Below are positions 51,701 to 60,700 of a stretch of 64,000 bases of DNA, piece by piece. The translations under genes were made by a program, and so were the position numbers. The stretch covers positions 3,346,927-3,410,926 of the forward strand of contig JAKTNV010000018.1 in NCBI GenBank assembly GCA_022747635.1, in the 5' to 3' direction. The DNA comes from Hetaerina americana. Lineage: Eukaryota; Arthropoda; Insecta; Odonata; Calopterygidae. The notes below the pieces were generated by a model that had not been told where the DNA came from, did no database searches, and saw only the letters and a program-made list of their open reading frames with translations. The stretch's first letter is position 1. Each line of letters opens with the position of its first letter.

Positions 51701-54700
51701 AGCAGCCTTAATTGATTTCAAATCCCTTAACACTCTGTCTGGCAATCAACTGTTTATGGACTGAAAACATCCTTGTCTATGTCATACCTCTTTCTATGTC
51801 TAAACTCTCTGGCCAGTACTCTATTGATTCTCTTTCTATTCTTTCTATCTCTCATGATTCAATTGATGTTCCTTCCATATCTTTTGCGATATAAATGGAT
51901 AACTTTCCTGACTTCTCGATAGGCCTTTCATCTTTCTTTGCAGTGCACCTTCTGCATCTTGCCTTTGTGTGCTCTCCATGTCCTTGCACTGCTCTACCTC
52001 CGCAATGCTCCCTTCATCATTATAGTTTTTCTGCCTCATTTATTATTTCTCTCTTTCAACTTCTTCCTCATTATTCTCTCTTTACATTCCTGCCAATACT
52101 TCTCTATCTTCCTAATAATCTCATATGTAATCCATGGCTTTTATTATTCTTTTCCTATTTACTCTTCTAATAGTATGTTGCAGCTTCCATGTATCTCTTT
52201 TTTAAATGCTTCCATCTTTCTTTGGCTATACTCATCTCTCATCCTTATTCATAAATTTTTCCACTGCCTCCTGGGACTCCTTCCTTTTCATCCCTGTTAA
52301 TGCCTGTACATCCTTTCCTCATTCATCTTCTGTTTGTTCTCCTCTTGAACCTAATGTTACACTTCATGAGCACCTTATAATAATCTGAATGCACTTTAAC
52401 TCCTGGAAAACAGGATAAAATGTCCTATTCTTATATCTGTGCCTTAAGTTAATATTGTTATTACATTGGGGTCTAAGAAAATATCTCTGCCATTTGATGC
52501 CACTAATTACATTTTTTGAAACACTCTACAACATATGTTTAGAAAACATTTATTCATATTCCTTCCTCAAATGAACAGCAAATTATAAAATCAAGTATCC
52601 CAAACGTTACATATTATGATGCCAATGGCATTAATAATAATATTTAACATGCATTTTGGCTCAATGCCAATCATTTTTTTACTCCCCTGATGCTCAATGA
52701 TCTCCCCTGATTGGCTGGTGCCAGCCATCAGGGAGATCTCAACCAAACCCATGTGCCAAGTCGATATCTCTAGTTGTGGTTTGGTTGAATGCATTTGAAT
52801 AATCACTAAAAGGAAAGAAAAATTGCAACCCCATACAATCCCCCGTTTCAATTACTGTGAAAACAGGGCATGAATGTGATCCATCGTGCTACAAATGATT
52901 TCCATATTGGCATTCTTGATTCAGCATAAGTTCATGTCTGTTGCACTGTTGCAATGACCATGGCATAATAAACATATAACTGCTCTCAATGACAAGGGCT
53001 TATCGTGTTCTGAGGCCGTCCTAAATTTCCTTCAATCATACAGATTCAAAAATTTTCCTGGAGGGAGCAGCACATCACTGAGCTCACACTCAGTTGACAT
53101 TGCCTTCTATTGCCAAACCAATATACTACCTTGATCAAAAAGTTCCCGGAATAACCACCGTGTGGCGCTCCCATCGTTCCGATTTGAGTTCTGTTTTTTT
53201 TGTTAAATTGGTACATCTGTTGTTGATATTCCCTTTAAATCTTAGTGTCATAACTTGACATTTGCAAAAGTTACGTAGCCAAGAGTACATCTATCTCTGT
53301 GTGTGTTGGCGATTTTTTACAATTGCAGAAATGGATTTAAATTTGCAACAACGAACTTGTATTAAATTTTGCGTAAAAAACGGATTTAGTGGCGCACGGA
53401 CGTTGGAAATGTTGGAAAAGTGTTTCGGCAATGATTCTCTAAAAAAACGGTCGTTTACCAGTGGCACGAGCGGTTCAGAAGTGGTCGTGAGTCAATCGAA
53501 GATGATGAACGCAGTGGCAGACCATCGACATCGAAAGTCGGTGAAAAAATTGATAAAGTAAAAGAAATGTTGGTCAATAACCGCAAATTAACCATCAGAG
53601 AAATAGCGGAGGACTTGAACATTGCCTATGGATCCGCCCAAGACATTGTGGTTAATGATTTGGGTTTCCGTCGTGTAGCAGCAAAGTTGGTGCCAAAATA
53701 CCTCAATTTCATGCAAAAAAGAGACCGTGTTGACGTCGCAAAAGACATGATTTGCGAGGCTGAATCCGATCCCACATTCATCAAAAGGATCATTACTGGA
53801 GACGAGAAGTGGGTTTATGAGTACGACACGCAATCCAGACATCAGGCAAGTGAATGGCGTTCACCAAATGAGCCGAGACCAAAAAAACCACGTCGTTTTC
53901 AGTCAAAAAAGAAGGCAATGCTGACGGTTTTCATGGATTACAACGGTGTAGTGCATCATGAATTTTTGCCAGAAGGCCAGACAGTAAACAAAGAGTATTA
54001 TTTGGGCGTTATGAGATGTTTGCGTGAAGCAATTCGCCGAAAGAGACCAGAAATGTGGGCAGAAAACTCGTGGATTTTGCACCATGATAACGCACCGTCG
54101 CACAGTGCTATCATTATTCGTAATTTTTTGACGAAAAATGCAACAAATACCATCCAACAGCCACCGAATTCACCTGATTTGGCTCCCTGTGACTTCTTTC
54201 TGTTCAATCGAGTTAAAAAACCATTACGGGGAACGCGTTTTAGCAGCCGAGAGGAAGTAATGGAAAAATCGCAGGAAGCACTGATGGACATACCGAAAAC
54301 CGAATATAAAAAATGTTTCGAGGATTGGATCAAGCGCTGGCATAAGTGTGTTGCAGTCGATGGGGATTACTTTGAAGGGGACAATATAGATTTAGATGAA
54401 TAAACTTGTATTTTTAATTTTCTGAATAAATTCCGGGAAATTTTTGTTCAAGGTAGTATGTAAACTATGCCAATTCCAGCTTCAACTGGTACCCGTCCTC
54501 TGGTATCTGGTATCCAAATTCTCGTTTGAAGTGCATTTGACTCTTTTTATTTCCAAAGGATTAAGCCTCCTGTCTTGTTTATAAGATCGTTAAATTCTGA
54601 GACGCTTAGGACTGGGCTCCGTCTGCAGATGGAGTAAGTGGTGCTGTGAGGGAGAGGTTATCTTCCCTCTCTTTCTCTCAGCAAAAGGGTGAAGGTTTAC

Positions 54701-57700
54701 ATGGACAGATATAAACCTGATGCCTATGCCAATTGTGGTACTTTGCTATCCCATCAGGTGCTGTTGGATGCGAGCTGTGACAAGTCTGTGCTTCATCACC
54801 ACTCCGCTACGGGCGAGTTCCGCATAGTGACTCAGTCGAATGCCATCATCACCCAGCCAGGCCTCCTCTTGGTGGTCATGCAAGCGTGGAGGGGATGGAA
54901 ACGGCATGATGGTACCACTCGGAGGGACGGCAAGGGCGAGGGTGGATGCAGAGTGGGGTGTTCACCAGGGGCTGAAGATACCGGACTGGGGCTGTTCTTT
55001 GGAATATTGCTGATCCTTCTGCGAGATGACCATCCGCACAGGGAGTTCAATGCCAGTCAGCTTAATCGCGTAGGCATGGTTGAAGCAACATTGCTGTTTT
55101 GTAAGGTAAGAAAGAAATATGGCGTGATGCATTAAAGGAGTGGGTGATGGTTATTGATTGATTATTTAGCATTTTATGTAAAATCTTTATGCTGTTACGG
55201 ATGAATGTAGAGTTAGTTTTGAATTTCATTAAGCTGAATGCATGTTTTCCTAATTCAACTGTAATGGGGACTCATCGGTGGAACATATGCCTGAGAATTG
55301 CAACAAGGGATTCTGTACATTGTGTAAGCTCGTAAGTTTCCATCACTCTTTAACTGCCTCTGTGCTTGGCTGCTGGAATGGCCATCATGGATTCACTTTT
55401 TGGCAGTACTTGGACCCCTCCATTCAATTTTTTAAATGCCTAGGTTTCAAACTCCATCCACACAATTTCCATGTGGCAATTATGTGCTCATCATCCATTA
55501 TAGTAGTCCATCTCTCATTAATGGTTACCACTGAAAAGATTCCATTCATTTTGAAGACAGTGGTGGTAAGCATTGAGAAAATTGTTATTATACAAGAGTA
55601 GGCTGAAAAGTAATGCACGCATGCTTATAGCAAACAAAAACAAATAGCCAGATCGGATAAAAAATTCATTAAAGTGCAATTCTTAAGTTTCAAAATCATA
55701 TACATTTATTTTTCAACATAGTCACCATTAAGGCTAACACATTTCTCCCGACAAGTAAAAAGATTTTTTCATTCCGTCACTGATAAACTCTGTCGACTTT
55801 TCTCGAATCCACTTGACTTGACTGCTGCCTTCACCTCATCATCCGAGGTGTAATGATTATCCTTAAGGTGTCTCTTGAGTTGAGGAAAAAAATTGGGGGA
55901 ATGAGGAGGGTGTGGAATCGGTTCAAATTTCAGGTTTCGCAGAGCCTCTCCGGTTGCGCACGAGGTGTGTGGACGAGCGTAGTCATGTTGCAAGATTATT
56001 GGCGCCAGGCTGCTGTCTTCAACATAACAAACTTCTTCCTTGGATATTCCAATGTGGGTTGCGATAAGCTTTTGATTGATTTGTCGGTTTGCGATGTTTA
56101 TCGTCTGTGGCAGTGATCGGACGTCCGCTGCGTGTTTCATCAACAATTATGGCTTTTCCAGGCTCGCAACCATGCAATTTTACTACCCATCAATTTACAG
56201 TAGACCTATTCACAGCATCGTCACCATAAACAGCCTTTAAACGACTATGAATCTCAGTAGGAGTCACTTTTTCAGCAGTTAAAAATTCGATAACAGCATG
56301 CTGTATAACTCGCGTTGACATAGCACTAGAACACTCCATACTTCTGCTTCTCCAAATATCCTGGATGAGTGAAACGACCTCAAACCTGTTCATGCATGTT
56401 GAGGGGGAATGTTTCTTCCACATGCTATACCATGAGTGGTTCCAAAGGTCATTTTGTTTGTGGTCTACAAGGGTGTGTGCGTTAGTTTTCAGCCTACCCT
56501 CATATTGTGATTTTGAACAAACCAACCAGTGCCATAGCAGTAAATGTATTAATCTAGGAACGGTAGATCACAACATATCTGAAAGGAGATGAAATCCCTG
56601 CTATGGAGAGGAAATGTAAAGGAAGACTGTGAAGAGGAAATGTGAAGGGGGAATGGGATGGATTAATGAAAACATGCAAATGCAGTAGGGGATCCCAAGG
56701 TCCATTTAGGTGTAGCCGCATGGAACTGGAAACAGTTGAACCAATGAGGTCCACATCGAGAGGCCGGCAAAAAGCAATGTACCGTATTTCTTTGAATCTA
56801 AGACCCCTGCAAATTTAAGACACACAAATTTTAACACCCTAAAACAAAAAAAAAGTTAACAGGCGATTCTAAGACGCAGCATATTTTAGGCTCAGACAGG
56901 TGTTGGCTCTCAGGGATCCCCTGGTTTAGAGTCAAGTGGCGATCCGTGTTTCATGGGATTAGCTGGAATTAGTGAGTGATCGTTTCCCGGAATTGGGGTA
57001 GGGCATTTGAAGCCGTTGAAAACATGTACAAAGGAAGGGAAAAGGGTGAGAATATTTTCCGTAATACTTCCCAAGTGGGTTTCGCGATGATTTTTGTTGG
57101 TCAGGGAAATGTTGGGCTCTAGGGTATTTGGTTAGATAGCTTCCTGAGAGGAGGGCAATCAAGCATGGGTAAAGAACCAAGACCTGGTGTGTGTGGGCGA
57201 GAATCATACACCATGAAGTTCAAAAGGCAAGTTGTCTTGTTTGCCAAAGAAAATGGGAGCAGAAGAGCAGCTGCCAGATTTGGTGCAAACGAGTGCCGTG
57301 TAAGACAATGGTATCAGAAAAAGACCGCTATTTTTGTATGCAAGTCTTTACGAAAGAAGTTCACTGGGCCAAAACATGAAAGATTCCCTGAAGTCGACGC
57401 AGTAGTGTTGGACACAAGGTGGAAAGGTGGACTTTTTGTGAGCTATGACCTACTGCGTCAGGAAGCCAACTAGAAAGCAAGATCTTTGGGAATCCCTCGC
57501 AAACAATTTTGGGCCAGTCAAGGATGGGCAGAAATTCAACAATTTTTCAGAAGCTCCTGGTGGACTTTGAGCACAAATTAGTGTCTTACCAAAAGCACGC
57601 ACTTGATCTTCGAAAGAAATTGAATTTCATGCTCGGGCAGATGGCTACTGCAGACAAGATGGCAATTCACTTTGAGATGATGTCAAAAAACACATTGGGG

Positions 57701-60700
57701 GTCAAAGAAGTTCTTCTGAAGACAGCGGGGCATGAAAAACTACAAGCGACAGTGATGTTGGCCGCTACATCTGTTGGTCACAAGTTTCTGCCACATCTCA
57801 TCTTAAACAAACAGAAAAGTGATCCAAAAAGGAGAGGTGTTCCCCAAAGATGTCATTGTTCAGGTCCAAGAAAAAGGCTTGATGGCAGAATAATTGATGT
57901 GGGGATGCAGACCAGGTGCCTGTTTGAATCACCCCTCTATGCTTGTACTGGGCTCTTCTCGTCAGGGGCCATCTTACCAATTCCATACGAGATAAAATCA
58001 GAAGGATAAAGTCAAAACTTGTGGTCATTCCTGTGGGAATGGCATCTGTTTTGGAACTGATGGATGTTGGTGTTAAGAAGCTATTCAAGGACCTATTTTG
58101 AGAACAGTGCATTTCATGGTTGTCTGCATCTGCGTGTGAGTTAACGGCTACTGGAAAAATCAAACGAGCTTCTCCTAACAAAGTCACACAATGGGTTTCT
58201 GTGACTTGGGGAAGACTTTCTGAGGAAGAAGTCATGAAGACTTTCAAGGAATGCTGTATCAGCAAAAAGATGGATGGCACAGAAGATGATGTCCTTAAGG
58301 TGGATGATGTTGAACGTGACGTCTTTGCTGATGAGGATGATTAAAGTGCATGTGTTTTCAATGCTCGTTGGTTATAACTCGTTTTGTTGCTTCCTCCAGC
58401 TTCGCAACATGCATTCACGTGCTCCTTTTTGTCTGTTCAGATGCTGAGTGGGAGCGAAGTGATTCATCCCACACAGCAGATGAAGAAGTCAACCATTAAG
58501 GGGGTTAACTATTAATGCCTCAAAACGATCAAATTGAAGCAACCCAAACGATGACATTACCTTGTGCCAACTTTTTCGTTGCTGTGGTTTTACTAAAGTT
58601 CCTTTTACAATCGATTACTAAGACATCCCTTTCATTTTCATTATGCCTCCTTGTAATAAGCCTACATGTATGCTGGCACAGTGGTGCGACGTTTGGGAGT
58701 AATACTGTGCAATTGTGCAGGTGGCATGTAGTCTCTCACCCATTCTTACATCCAAACTTAACCTGCGAATCTAAGATGCCTGTGAATCTAAGATGCGCCC
58801 CGATTTTCAAGGGGAAGAATTACTAAAAAAGGTGGGTCTTAGATTCGAATAAATCTGGTACTTAACCTGACACATGAATTCAATCTCTTCATGTCATAGA
58901 TTGAGCAACCTCGAGAAAAATTAAATGACATTTCATAGGTACTGAAGGCATTTTTAAAATTAAAGTCTTATGAGTTTTCATTATTATTTGGAATAATTTA
59001 TTAATTGGAAATAAAAGAAAGATCAGCTCTTAATCCAAACAGTCTTTAACAACAGCTGTTACTTACTCTTTTGCTCCGTAATAATGTTTGTGACATACCA
59101 GAAAATGATATGTTTGAAGAACAATCATTCGATTGCTCATTTTTCAGTTGTCGGTAAACTTAAATCAGATAGTTTCAAAGCCAGATAATTTTTATTTGCA
59201 TTTAGTGCCCCCATACTCTTCTAACACGTTTTAGTCATCACAGGAAATGCTGACACTATAAACATGATTGGTTATTAACCTCCTCATATGTGCATGGACT
59301 CTCTAGTCGTTATAACTAAATAAAATAGGAGATTGTGAGGTGATAAAAGTACTTTTGCAGTTCATTTTGAACTGTATGACCATTTATATCAAATTAAATA
59401 TTTGTAAACAATATATTATTGTTTATTAACACTATCATGATTATTGTCAGTAATCTACTGGTTAAGGTTGATTTTTGATGGCCCCAAGCTGCCAATCAGT
59501 GCAGTGACAATCCCCTTGTCTCTCTTTACAAAATTCAATCCCATATCTAATTTTACCAGAGGCCCCTCTTCAATTCTGCAAGACCAAAATTCTGCCTTCT
59601 AACAGAGTCTATCTCCCAGGAATGGCATTGAGCACCACTTAAAAGTATTTTTACACTGCATCAGGGTTGTACTCATTGTTGGTGGCTATATCAACAATTG
59701 TCTTAAGTTCTATATTGACATTTTGGGGGAAAGAAGATTGTGTAGGAGGTGGGTGGAATCGTTGTGAATTATGTGTTCTGTACAGGTGGGTTTTCAGTAA
59801 ATTGAGAACTCAAATACCATGGTGTGGTTTTGTGTAATTTAAAATCCATCAAAACAGTATGCAGAAGTGTTTGGGTGTTGGCAGTTACTCTGGTTGGTGC
59901 ATTGACTAATGGTTTCAGATTATATGATTGAATATAAGGTCTGGAGTCCTGTTTCCACTCATGTCCACCCATCAACCAATTGCAATTAAAATTGCCATTG
60001 AAAATGACTGTTGGTTGATTAAAATGGTTAGTCACTGAGAATGACAAGTTGCCCAGTTTTTCTTGGAGTCTTAAGAAACTCCCAAGTGGAGAATTGTATG
60101 CCAAGAACACCACAATGTTTTTGTCTGAAAATGAGCACTTTATGGCAGAGCATTCAAATGTTAGCTCTTCATTGAGATGTTGAGATACGTGTGACATATT
60201 GCCGAACACAAAAGAACTCAAAGCATAAATAATCTCGGCGCCATGATGGTGATTCTTCCGACAATTTTTATCACCCACAACATAACTGAGAATCATTATA
60301 TTTATGTTTATGTGCTTACTATTGCTAATCAGGTGTGATATTTCACTATGTTCAACTTTTTCTTTCTAGTTCAGCAAACTTATGATTTAAACATTGAATA
60401 TTTATCACCAAAATTTTAAAATAGAGTCATTTGATTCTCAATTCATCCTTGCAACATGAGAAGTTGAACCAGGTACAGAATTAATTTCGGAGCCAATTTT
60501 TGCCGAGCTGGCTTGCAAGAATGCAATTTGGCAAAAATATTTTTGTGTTGGATAGCTGGGCTTCTCAAAGAATGTACTTGGTTGCCCTCAGTGGATATGT
60601 GGAAAGACGAGTAATTACCCATAGTTGCCAGCTGTTCAGTTTCCACCACACCTGAGAATCTTCCTTTGAGGTATTCAGCAATACCTGTTGCAGTTGTATC

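Larger units (their letters stand above)
56782..58858 (+). mobile_element. Pogo-like DNA transposon with TIRs
   Basis: TA at 56780-56781 and 58859-58860 flank CCGTATTTCTTTGAATCTAA and its inverse TTAGATTCGAATAAATCTGG. The body codes three transposase pieces on the plus strand (57165-57473, 57509-58009, 58120-58344) separated by stops and frame changes. Longer and less decayed than the pogo-like elements at 22959 and 45240, and from a different subfamily by its terminal repeats. Confidence 0.82.

Noticed and set aside
55278..55618. Overlapping frames on both strands after exon 13
   Set aside because: No splice sites fitting phase 0 and no family resemblance; exon 13 joins exon 14 directly in phase.
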